Origin: Microcebus murinus
Lineage: Eukaryota > Chordata > Mammalia > Primates > Cheirogaleidae
Direction of reading: 5' to 3'
Assembly (NCBI RefSeq): GCF_040939455.1
Contig: NC_134115.1
Span: 27,864,727 to 27,928,726, forward strand
DNA length: 64,000 bases
The position numbers were made by a program, and so were the translations under genes. The notes beneath the pieces are model-generated. The model was not told the DNA's origin. It searched no databases and saw only the letters and a program-made list of their open reading frames with translations. Of this stretch, positions 36,400 through 47,759 are shown piece by piece (the first letter of the stretch is position 1; each line of letters opens with the position of its first letter).

Positions 36400-36690
36400 C
36401 TTAAGTGGTCTCTGTTGGCATTTAAGTTTTCAACCTCTACTTTGAGCCTCAGTTTCTTTTCTTTTCTTTTCTTTTTTTTGAGACAGTCTCGCTTTGTTGC
36501 CCAGGTTAGAGTGAGTGCCGAGGCGTCAGCCTAGCTCACAGCAACCTCAAACTCCTGGAGCCTCAGTTTCTTAATCCTGTAAAATAGGGATACTATCCTC
36601 AACTCAGATTCATATGCCAAGATAACATATGTAAAGCACCTAATAGGGTTCCACATACAGTATGCCCTTGAGAATGCTAGATCCTATAGA
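36400..36690 (+). mobile_element. MIR SINE, split by truncated Alu
   Basis: GAGCCTCAGTTTCTT before the Alu and AATCCTGTAAAATAGGGATACTATC after it reconstruct the sense MIR core. Its tail (ATATGTAAAGCACCTAATAGGG) follows. Confidence 0.65.
36459..36557 (-). mobile_element. 5'-truncated Alu (about 99 bp) with 15-bp duplication
   Basis: Only the 3' part of an Alu in antisense: a T/C tail, GAGACAGTCTCGCTTTGTTGCC, GAGTGAGTGCCGAGGCGTCAG, ending at CAAACTCCTG. An exact duplication GAGCCTCAGTTTCTT is at 36444-36458 and 36558-36572. Confidence 0.9.
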
Positions 36691-36704
36691 TTGTGTGTAA
36701 TATA

Positions 36705-37379
<675 letters not shown>

Positions 37380-37600
37380 CACATATAGTATAGGCAGATT
37401 ATAGGTGTGGGGTAAGGGGAGTATATCCTTTGGGGAAGGAAACAACCACGTCCTAATTCCAGCCCAGAATTGGTTCTGATGGGTCAGAACAGGCTGATAT
37501 GGAGTCATGCTGGGTATGACAGCATGGTACACTGGATATAGGATTCTGAAAATCAGGAAGCTCCCAAATCCCAAGTATAATGCCCCATTTCTGGGGAAAA

Positions 37601-37922
37601 TTTTTATTTTATTTTTGAGAGTCTCACGCTCTTTCCTGAGTTAGAGTGCCATGGCGTCAGCCTAGCTCACAGCAACCTCAAACTCCTGGGCTCAAGCAAT
37701 CCTCCTGCCTCACCCTCCCGGGTAGCTGGAACTACAGGCATGCGCCACCATGCCCAGCTAATTTTTTTCTATTTTTAGTTATTTTGGCTAATTTCTTTCT
37801 ATTTATAGTAGAGACGGTCTCGCTCTTGCTCAGGCTAGTCTTGAACTCCTGAGCTCAAGCAGTCCTCCCTCCTCCGCCTCCCAGAGTGCTAGGATTAGAG
37901 GCATGAGCCACCGTGCCCAGCC
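37601..37922 (-). mobile_element. Alu SINE, strepsirrhine type
   Basis: Antisense Alu with TTTTATTTTATTTTT tail, GTCAGCCTAGCTCACAGCAACC, GTAGAGACGGTCTCGCTCTTGC and GTGCTAGGATTAGAGGCATGAG. Confidence 0.9.
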
Positions 37923-37953
37923 TGTGGAAAAAAATTTTAAAAACCAGTTGCAT

Positions 37954-38265
37954 CTCGCCTGTAATCCTAGCACTTTGGGAGGCCGAGGCGGGAGGATTGC
38001 TTGAGGTCAGGAGTTGGAAACCAGCCTTAGCAAGAGCAAGACCCCATCTCTACTATAAATAGAAAGAAATTAATTGGCCAACTACTATATACAGAAAAAA
38101 TTAGCCGGGCATGGAGGCGCATGCCTGTAGTCCCAGCTACTCAGGAGGCTGAGGCAGGAGGATCGTTTGAGCCCAGGAGTTTGAGGTTGCTGTGAGCTAG
38201 GCTGACGCCATGGCACTCATTCTAGCCTGGGCAACAAAGTGAGACTCTGTCTCAAAAAAAAAAAA
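37954..38265 (+). mobile_element. Alu SINE, slightly 5'-truncated
   Basis: Sense strepsirrhine Alu starting at CTCGCCTGTAATCCTAGC, so about 20 bp of the 5' end are missing. Flanks AACCAGTTGCA and AACTAATTGCA look like a diverged target duplication. It lies head-to-head with the Alu ending at 37922, 31 bp away. Confidence 0.9.
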
Positions 38266-40534
38266 CTAATTGCAGAACAAAAGGAAGCTTATATCAAATC
38301 CAGAGCTATCAAACCCCCCAAGTGGCTGCTTCTGTTTCTCCTTGTCCTCTTTGAACATTTCCTTGGGATCCTTAGCATATCTGATGGAAGGTCTCCTCCA
38401 ATATGGGAAACGGGCTTTTTGGCTTCTCTAGGAATGTCCATCACTGGCCAACTCTAACTCAAGGCAGAAGATTTTGCTTATACAGGTGCCAGGTTGCCCT
38501 GTGCCTCTTGCGCTCTTCTCCTTTAATTACTGCAAAAGGCTTTGGAGTCAACTGTTTGGTTAAAAAGAGTCTAGTGTCATCAAAGGTGTGAGAGGGACTC
38601 ATCACCTGGGAGGCAGGGCTTCGGGGACAGAGCAAGGCCTTTGGCCGCAGGCCCTACACTGAGAGGCCTTAGCTCTCTGGGCAGCCCATTTGGTAACCCC
38701 TGCCCAGTCCTTGCCACTTTCTCTTCTCTTCATGAGTGGAATGGAAGCCCTGTGCCTTGATCCGTAAGGACACAGTCTCTCTGCCCATTCTTTCCAGAGG
38801 GTCCCTGAAAGTGATATGGAATGGTATTTCCTAACCTGGCATGCTTCATCCAAGATCTATCCACAACTTGCACAGGTAACTTTTTCTATCTTATTCTCAT
38901 TATTTCTACTCTAAGGAGACTTTAGACATTTTTAAAATAATTGTCCTCCCATGGCATTTTAATGCCACAGATGCACTGTAGAGCTGTTATGGACTATGCC
39001 CCGTTAGAAGGCCACAAACCATTTTAATAGCTAAGGCTTTTTTCACCCACTAAAGAGCCAGTTTTTGCCCCTTGGGGGGGTGGTATCACTTGCCCCTCCC
39101 CCCACACACACCCCAGGTAAGAATGTCTAGAAAGGGTGTCAGTATCCTGTTAGGGAAAGATGATAATCTACATTCTAGAAGAGAGCTAAGGGCCACATGC
39201 ATGTAGTTTCTAGCTATAGAGGTTTCTATAGGCTATAGGTTTCTAAGGGCTACTGAGTTTCAGACAAGAGGCTAAAATGGCCTTTGAATCCAGGGAAAGA
39301 TGGCCCAGACAGCTCCCAGGCCCCAGGTCACTGCTGAAGTCTCACCCTGGGGTAGAGGCTGTCAGGACCCTGTGGTTTTTATTCCTAGTCCCCGAGTAGG
39401 AAGGACCAGCGGCTGTTCCTCCCTCATTTCCTGCTTGTCCTTCATCATCCTCCATCTCTCTGCCCTAGCAAACACAAAGTGGGCTTGCCTCAGAGAGGCT
39501 GCTGCTGTTGGCAGGGTTACTGTTTCACAACAGAAAATACAAGTGGAGTCAAATTACAGAGTGCACGCATTGTTTCCCTTGATTTTCCTCTCAATATTCT
39601 GTGGGTGGCGAGAACAGGGAGGGGAGGGGTGTGAGTGGGGCCCTGGTGGGGAGGGAGGTACCAGAGTAAATCTGGTGCTTTTTGAATGGTGACACCCTGT
39701 TACCTTCAGACACAAAGATGTAACCTGGGGGGGAAATGAATTCTTGGATTCTAAACATACGGGTCAGATGTGCATTCCTGTCTCTATTGTTGACGCTTAT
39801 CCCAAGTACTAGTCATTCTGCAACATCTGTGGGAAATTCCCAGATTGAACTTCCCAGGGAGAAACATCATATGACATATTGGGAAAGTGGCTGACAATGG
39901 TTTTCCTTAATACTTTTCATTGAGAAGAAAAGTGGGCGGATGATTTCTCAGTCTTCACTCTTTCAGAAGCCCCTAAAACAATCTGACATGCTCTGATTGG
40001 GGCCTTGATAGATTTAATTTATGAATGCTTTATGATCATTACCATTCTTGATTTTTTTTAAAAAAAAAATCCAGCTTTGTCATGTTTGCTAGTCTTGACT
40101 TCCAAATCTTCTGGGTTTTTTGTTTTTCTTTCCTCTCTCTCTCCCCTGGGCTGTTCTCAGGCTTGGAGGAAAAGCTTGCGGCACTCCATGCCTCCCTCTA
40201 CTGCTAGAGTCCTCCCCCACATCCGACCCTCCCGCCTTTCCTAATGTTTCTCCAGCAAGCCCAGCGCCCACTGAAGAGCGTAAATTAGTGCCTAGTAATT
40301 GGTACAAAGACACTTTCTGTTTCCATGCAACACACGCAAAAAGGAGGGGCAAAAGGAAGAAGAAAAAACACCCCACAGATGGTTAAAAAGGGAAAGAAAT
40401 GAGATCCTCTTTCAGTGGTCTTTGAGCAATCCTGGCGCTCTCTCCGCCCCACTTTTTGTTGGACGTTAGTCACAGGCCTAGGCCTTACCCAGAGCACTTG
40501 GTGGCAGCCGTTGTTAGTACCAAAAGAATAGAAC
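38266..40534. other. Intron, no gene or clear repeat
   Basis: Unique-looking sequence. A 130-codon plus frame at 39300-39692 is not recognised and has no support as an exon. Confidence 0.4.
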
Positions 40535-40800
40535 TTGGAGGTTGGAAGTGACCTTGAGAGGTCATCACATCCATCATTTTGTCTGTAAAGATGCACATGC
40601 CCACCCTCCCAGAGAAATGGGGGGATTGTTCCATTTAAACATTTTAGGGGGCTTGGAGAGTTTGGAAGCGATCACCAGAGTTCAAAGCTGCCTCTCTCTC
40701 TGCCTTGACTAGCATGTGACTCTGGGAACATTGTTTAATTTCCCAGAGCCTCAGTTTCCTCAGCAGCCCATGAGAGTACCAGGCAGTCTGGATGGTTTTT
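40535..40800 (+). mobile_element. MIR-like fragments
   Basis: Near 40690-40800, GTGACTCTGGGAACATTGTTTAATTTCCCAGAGCCTCAGTTTCC is the MIR core. The piece at 40535-40620 (TTGGAAGTGACCTTGAGAGGTCATC) is another common old mammalian repeat. Confidence 0.5.
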
Positions 40801-41571
40801 CAGCAGAAAATGTTAAAGCCCTTGCCTTGAAGTTTGGCTGTGTGGGTGTTCAGGGGTTTTGCCCTTCATTTTGAATTCTTTCTAGTTCTTTCATTTGGAT
40901 TCTTTCTCCCCATGCTCTCCCGAGGATGTCAGTCTGTGGTTAACTTTTTTTTTTTTTTACACCTTGGTTTAAAGAGATGCTTCGTGGAATTAACCAGGCA
41001 AAAGGGCAGAGGTGGAGTTGGCCGGTGTAGCCTCTGCCCTTTTTATGGGAGCTGTGTGCACTCTGAAACAGCCCAAGGCAGAGCTGCTGGGAGATTTCCT
41101 ACTCCTCCCTTCCTGGAATCCTCCTGAAACTTTAATACCTTTTTGGTGCATTAAGGCCAAGAGTAAACATTTGTCTTATCCCCGGCCTCAAGCAGTCCCC
41201 TCAGCAAATAATAGGACTAACATTATTATTCATAAGAGTTCAATCCCCACTGAGAGAGTGAGATGCATCTTTTTTCTACATGGGACATTCCAAGACATTC
41301 TTTTCCACTTGTGTCTAACACCTGTTTATGGTGCTGTGCCTGCAGGCTTCCCCCTAGATCTCAGTTCATCATGGTAGGGTTGGCTTTGGAATCCTGAGAA
41401 TTGAGAATCTGGACCTGAGATCTAAAGGTTCTAGACCTCCGAGAACCAGTTAACTCACCACCTAAGCCCAGAGCCCCTGGACCCTTGAATTTATTTATTT
41501 TTTACATGAAATTGAGAACGATCACAAATTTGAACAGGAGAAACGAATCCATCCCTGACTGGCTAGGTTGA

Positions 41572-41575
<4 letters not shown>
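40801..41575. other. Intron, no gene recognised
   Basis: Frames of 97 and 121 codons overlap here on the plus strand (40834-41377) but have no recognised domain. Judged non-coding. Confidence 0.4.
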
Positions 41576-41606
<31 letters not shown>

Positions 41607-41885
41607 TGAGGACATTTATTTAAATAGATTAAAATAAAGAGACTGGAGTTTAAGCCATACAAAATTAATGACAAGGATTTGAAATGCAGGCAGCAGTGTT
41701 TTGTATTCAGTGAAGTTTCAACAGTTTTCCAAGCTGAGCCTTCATCTTTGCCAAAGGGAGTGTCTCCCGAAAGACCTGACTTGAACCAAAGTGGGAACCA
41801 GTTGGGTAGACAATAGACAAAAACCACAAAGTCCCACTTGGAAGTTATGGACATTTTAGAACTGGAAGGAATCTTATAGACCATC
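41576..41885 (-). pseudogene. Candidate retroposed mRNA 3' end, source unknown
   Basis: Read on the minus strand, sequence ends AAATAAATGTCCTCACT followed directly by about 29 A residues (T-run at 41576-41604). An AATAAA thus stands about 12-15 nt before a poly(A) tail, the mark of a processed transcript. A 93-codon minus frame overlaps. No clean target duplication was found and I do not recognise the parent. Confidence 0.35.
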
Positions 41886-42094
41886 TTGGCTCAAAGACAT
41901 AGAGGAAGGAGAAAAGCTTTCACCATTTTTCCCTTCTGGGGAGTCAGCTTTGATAAGACAGTCAGAAAAGAAGAATAAGGCCTGACCCACTTATTGACTC
42001 TGTGACAAGGAAACCAGTCCACTCTAAGGAATTTGAATGTGAGGGGCCTCCAGGAGAGACCTTTACCCTCAATACAGACTCAGAAGGTAGAGGG

Positions 42095-42310
42095 CAGTCA
42101 GAGCACAAGCTTTCAGGTCTCTCAGACGTGGCTTTGAATCCTCCCTCCTCCAGTCTCTAAATATGAAAACTCAGGCGATACATAACGTCTCTGAGCCTCA
42201 GTTTTCTCATCTGTAAAATGGAGCTCAGTCATTATATATTCATGAAGTTATGAGGTTTAATTCAGATGAGGTATTTAAAACATTTAGCATCATGTCCCCA
42301 TATACTGAGT
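42095..42310 (+). mobile_element. MIR SINE
   Basis: Sense MIR: GGCTTTGAATCCTCCCTCC, CTCTGAGCCTCAGTTTTCTCATC, TGTAAAATGGAGCTC, then the ATGAGGTTTAATTCAGATGAGG tail. Confidence 0.65.
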
Positions 42311-42424
42311 ATTATCATAATTAAAAATAATTTTTTATGTGTGGCCTAGAAGCCCTTGAGATTCCTAGAATTTTTGTTTAGAATTCTGGATTTATCCAGC
42401 ATTTCTCATTCATTTAAATTATTT

Positions 42425-42690
42425 ATTGAGTGACTGTGACATGCAAAAAGCTGTACTAAATGCTGACAGCAGGCACTATGGATTTTGTCAGTAATAGTAA
42501 CAATAAGGATAACATCATTTATTATATGCCAGGTTCCAGGTTAAATGGTTTACATGCATTCTCACATTTAAACTCACAGCAATCCTATGAGCTAGAAAGG
42601 TACTGTTATCCTCTTTTAATAGGAGCAATCAGAATTGGAATTAGTTAACCTAGTCCAAGGTTACACTGGAATTTTCCTAGTCTGGTTCTA
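42425..42690 (-). mobile_element. MIR SINE
   Basis: Antisense MIR: ATATGCCAGGTTCCAGGTTAAATGG, TTTACATGCATTCTCACATTTAAAC, AATCCTATGAGCTAGAAAGGTAC. It forms an inverted pair with the MIR just before it. Confidence 0.55.
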
Positions 42691-42989
42691 GGTACCTGAC
42701 GTTGTGCATGAATGGTTGTTGACCCAGACCCCTGGGGTTTCTGCCAGTGAGAAGAGACCTTGTGTTTTACAAAGCTCTCTTGGATTTGGCCGCAAAGCCA
42801 CTGGTGTTTAGCTGTCTACTCTTGTGTTGTTCTAACTCTAGCTTGTGGTTGGTTTTCGTGAACCTTCATGAGTAGTGTCAGCAGAAATCTTGGACTCTGC
42901 CCACACTTACCCTGTATTTTCCAGAGTTATCCCAAAGCTGTTTCCTTCCAATTGAAAAAGAACCCGGTTGGGGAACCATAGCTATTTAT

Positions 42990-43470
42990 ATTAGTCAGGA
43001 CTCTTGGTTGCAAGCAACAGAATCCAAACTTGGGCAGGCTTAATAAAATATAGCACTTTATTGGTTCAAGTTGCAAACACACCCAGGGGTAGCTCTAGTT
43101 TGGGTTATGTCTGGATGCTGGTAGTCAGTGTCTGCCTCTCTGCGGCTCAGCTTTGCTGTCTGTCTTTCTTGTTGGCCTCAGTCATGGGTGGGCTTTATGA
43201 ATGGTGGTGAGGTGGCTGCTAGTGATTCCAGACTCACATCCTGCCCCTTCAAGCCCCATGGAAAGACAGTTTCTCATTCCTGATGATTCCAGCAAAAGTC
43301 TCAGGCTTTAAGCTCCATGACTGAGCTCCAATTGTGTTCCCGTCCTTGAAATGAATCACCGTAGTATGACTGGGTCTGGGGGCATGGGGTGACCGCTCTG
43401 GAATTACATAGACTCAGAGTAGGGAAGGGGTGGTTGCCAAAAGGAGACTCAGGGTGGGCTATTTATTACC
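42990..43470. mobile_element. Old LTR- or transposon-like repeat, family not named
   Basis: GTCAGGACTCTTGGTTGCAAGCAACAG at the left and GGGAAGGGGTGGTTGCCAAAAGGAGACTC at the right are recurrent blocks of an old mammalian repeat. I cannot name the family securely. Confidence 0.4.
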
Positions 43471-45380
43471 CCAAAGAGAATAAATTCTAGAAAGGCAAAA
43501 CCAACACCTATTCGCTTTTTCAGCCCATTTAGAACTACAGACAGGATATTCCAAAGAGCAGAATTTGACAAAACAAGGGATAAAGCAGTATGACAATATT
43601 TTTTCTCCATATCTTCCTTCCCCTTGACAAGAAAGGGCTCTAAACTGTCTCTGGAGTTCAACCTAAAAGACAGGCCAACGTGAAGATACAGAAGGAGCTT
43701 TGCAGAAAACAGATTCTTTCGACATGTGTTAACATGTGCTCAGGCACCTACCCACAGGCCCTTCCATTTAGATGATCTAGAAGCCTTACATGGAACAAGT
43801 ATAACAGCAACAGTGTGATCTTGAAAGCCATTCACTTGGTCTTAATTCCATTCTGTCCATTTTAATGCCCAGGGAAATGAATCATGTTTACACGAGCATT
43901 TATTACCCTGTGTGCTAATAGATAAAGGACTAGTCTATACAGAGATGAGCTTTTATATAGCAATTCTCATTGAGATTCAGGAGTCTATTCAGTGTGCACA
44001 ATGCCCAACAAAAACACTATAATAAATCATAAGAGACAAAAAGTAGAGGTTAAAAATAACTTACAAAAACACTTTTATAGTGACTTAAATCTCTGTGCCA
44101 CCATAATTCTACAGAAGTTTTATACCATTAATGTTTTAATGCTCATCCAGTGAACATTCTCCCACTGAGCCAGGGGTTCCCAGCATGAAAGAGCCTGAGC
44201 TGACTCCCCTGGCCAGAGGCATTTCTTCTCAAAGTGCTGCTTGCTCCCAAATTTTGAAACAGTACCCAGGAATGTCCGCCCGAGGAGGGGGCTGCATTCC
44301 TCCTCTGAGATCTCAGGGGGGAGTTGTGAGGGGCTATTTTGTGAAGGTTGCACAGCTCTGACCTGCAGTTCTTTGTGGTCTTTGGTGACAAATAGCAACC
44401 CATGTGAGTTAGTGGCTCGCTCCATCCCCGGAGTAGAGGGGTTAAAGCTTGAGAAACTTTTTGGTGGTGGCTCATGTGACATGTGTGAGTAGGATTTATG
44501 GTCGTCACAAGCCTTACTCTGGTACCAGCAATATGCTGAGGTTGATCCCAGACGGAAAATGCTAGAAACACTTGCTGGAATAGCACTACCAGTCACTACA
44601 AATTCTTACGAGTGCCACAACCTAGCTGGCAGGTACCGTAGGTGTTTCCTAATCAGGCATCAGTCTCTCCATTTCTGCTATTGGGGGAACATTTTATCTT
44701 GGCAATTTAGGGGCTCAGTCACTAGTGTATTACATTTTATTCTCTGTTGGGTAAATGTTTGCAAAATCAGGGTTCTTGCTCTGATTTGGGGTCTTTTGCC
44801 TTTTCTCCTGGGAGTGATCTATTGTTTGGTATCCAAGGGGCTCACCTATTGTTTTCCTGGCATCACAGGAGGACTATCCATGTGGCATGCATCCTTTGGG
44901 ATGTCATACACTTGCTTGTGTCACTGTCCTCACATGCTGATATCCTCTGCTGAAGACGTCTTTTGCAAGTGGCTCTGGGTGTTATGTCTTCACACTGTGA
45001 CCCAGTCTTCCAGTGGCATTCTAACAGTATGGTTCGGGGCTCAGGAACACACGATCCTTTTCCCCACCTGCATTTGGAGGGGTGCAGGCAGTGAAACCCC
45101 TGTCAGCCATGGCTACCCACCCTCAGGTGCCATGGCATGTGTGGAGACATCCATAGGGGTCACACAGGCTCTTGTCATGCCTTGGGCAAGCCTGGCAGCA
45201 GTGGCTACCCCTGGGGACTTCCTAAGCCTGTCTCTACAAGGAGAGTAAAGAGCTCTTGGCATTTCTTAGAGACCTCCGTGTCTGTCCTGTAAACACAGCC
45301 CCTCCAAATCTCTTTTTGTACCCCTCATTTCTGGGTGGGAAACTCTGGCAAATCAAAAGAGTTTAAGTTTAAGGATTTAC
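43471..45380. other. Intron segment with long unassigned frames
   Basis: No repeat recognised. It includes an unusually long plus-strand open frame of 229 codons (44559-45248) and minus-strand frames of 158 and 147 codons (44120-44596). The plus frame is rich in hydrophobic and cysteine residues, matches no family I know, and has no support as an exon. Confidence 0.35.
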
Positions 45381-45709
45381 TTTTTTTTTTTTTTTTCTTG
45401 AGACAGAGTCTCATTCTGTTGCCCTGGCTAGAGTGCCATGGCGTCTGCCTAGCTCACAGCAACCTCAAACTCCTGGGCTCAGGTGATCCTCCTGCCTCAG
45501 CCTCCCGAGTAGTTGGGACTACAGGCAGGTGCCACCATGCCCAGCTAATCTTTTGTATGTATTTTTAGTTGGTCAATTACTTTCTATTTTTAGTAAAGAC
45601 AAGGTTTTGCTCTTGCTCAGGCTGGTTTTGAACTCCTGACCTTGAGCGATCCTCCCGCCTCGGCCTCCCTTAGTACTAGGATTACAGGCGTGAGCCACCA
45701 CGCCCAGCC
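45381..45709 (-). mobile_element. Alu SINE, strepsirrhine type
   Basis: Antisense Alu with a T-run, GAGACAGAGTCTCATTCTGTTGCC, GTCTGCCTAGCTCACAGCAACC, and CACCACGCCCAGCC end. Confidence 0.9.
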
Positions 45710-47759
45710 ATAATTTGGATTTTTTAAATACTATTTTGAAAATTAAAGCTCAGTAGCAACTTCCTTGTCTTAAACTGTCAGACTTCCCCGAGGCAATGCA
45801 TCCAGAAGAAAGGGCCTGGGAGTCAGAGAATTAGAAACACACACAGGGACAGGTTCTCTCTACTTTCAGTTGGGCCTGGGCTTTTCTTTCATGTCTAATC
45901 TCATTTTGTGCACAAAACAGAAGAGCGATTTGAAAACCAGTTTTAATCTGATCACACAGTCCTGTGCAGGGTATCCTTGGGCAAGTCATCTGCCCTTGTG
46001 AGTTGGCTTCATTTTGAAACATGACAGATTTGAATTCAATGGTCATGAAAATCATCAAAAATGCAAAAAATTCAAAGAGTTTGTATTGTCAGGATAGCTT
46101 TGCCATTATGCCTTTATTTCCTATCCAATGTTTACTGCCTAGTAGATATTTATTTATTATTTATCTTTCCCGCAAATAACTGGGCGGAAGCAGCACAGTC
46201 TGGGCCTGCGGGAGTATTGCTAATCTGAGAATGAACCAAGCTGGGCCTGGTCTTGCAGGGACTAAGCTGTGTGAGTGTGAGGAGGTCACTTCACCCCCCG
46301 GGGCCTTTAGAGGCTTGCCCAGATCTCATCCAAATCTAAATTATGTGCCTCCGACTTAAATGTGATCTTTTATCCAACTATACCAAGAAGCAGACTTTCA
46401 TTGTGTTAAAAATGTATGTTTAGAGTCCAGATTTTGCCTCTGCTCTCTTTGCAGAGCTTCTGAGATGGGGGCCATATAACTGAGGCATTGAGACATACAT
46501 AGCTCGCGCTGAGTTGAAGATCTAAGGAGTTAAGAATCTGTTGTCCGCCGCCTTTTGTTTGAGGTCTGCTGGGACTGCACGAGCTATCTCACAGATCAGC
46601 GGAGATTGGGGATGTGTGAGCAAAATTCAGACAGAAGCTCGCATCTTGGACACCGACAGGCTTAAATGAGGAAGCGCTGTGTACGGATGTTACAGACACA
46701 TACCCGCTTCCCATTCTAGAACCTAAAGTATCGGACAAGCTGCTTCCCACAGCTAAACACAGGGCCCAGGAAGTACATTCTCACACCTAAGCTCTACTGT
46801 GTCTCTCTGTATCAAGAAATAACATAGCAAAGGAATCCAAATCATAAGGAGGAGTCAGTGAGAGGTCAGGAGCAAATGGTAATGCGATGGGATGGCATTC
46901 AAGCAGGATTATTCTTTCAAAGCCTATCAAGCATTTTTATTCATTCAAAACATCTACATGGGAAGCAATATTTCTGGCAAACAGGAGGCTTTTGGTTTCT
47001 TGATTTTTGAGTTCAGTGTTAATTGAAATTAACAGGGAACTTCATGCAGGGAAATGTGGAATTCTCTGTACCCAGAAGTGGCCCCCACACCTCTTCTGTC
47101 GTGTGTATTGGTGGTTCTGCATGCGACGGTAATGGAAAATGGAAAAAAAGCAACTGCTCCCATTTTGTACCTGCAAGTCAGCATTGCTTTCCAGTGGGGA
47201 GAGAGGCCAGATGGTCACGGACAATGGATTGCTCGAGGCCTGGGGTGTGGGCAGGTCTGTGTGGACGCACGCCCCCCCAGCCTGGTCCACGAGGAGTGCT
47301 TTATTGCTCTCTGGTCTGTGGACCTACCTCTTCATGATCTGACGCCTCACCTGCTTGCTATCGAGGACACTCTGGTCTGCTGTTCCTGTGTGTGTAATTC
47401 CTCCTCTGAGGGAAGGTTCCTGTCTGTCCTTGTAAGAGCCACTTCCCTGTCACATATGGAAAAAAGAGAGGAGGAGGTAGGGGTGGAGTGAGACAACAGA
47501 TGTAGCATGGTCAGAAAGTTTCTGACTTTCTAACAGTTTTTTTTTTTTTTGAGAAGGAAACAGAATGAATCTTCTCCTTTCTTTGGTCTTGGACACTTGG
47601 AGTGTCCCAGTAATTTCTCCATAGAAAGTAAATCACACCCCAGCCACCAACCCCGCCCCCGTGGAATATATTCTTGATCAACCCATTTGTGGAGCAATTT
47701 AAACTCAAATTTATCATTGTTTTCAGTAAGACTTAAATATTGAAATAACGTTTTCTGAA
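45710..47759. other. Intron, mostly unique; one MIR patch
   Basis: A MIR-like patch lies near 46190-46330 (CAGCACAGTCTGGGCC ... GGAGGTCACTTCACCCCCCGGGGCC). The rest has only unassigned frames of up to 145 codons (47054-47491). Confidence 0.4.
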
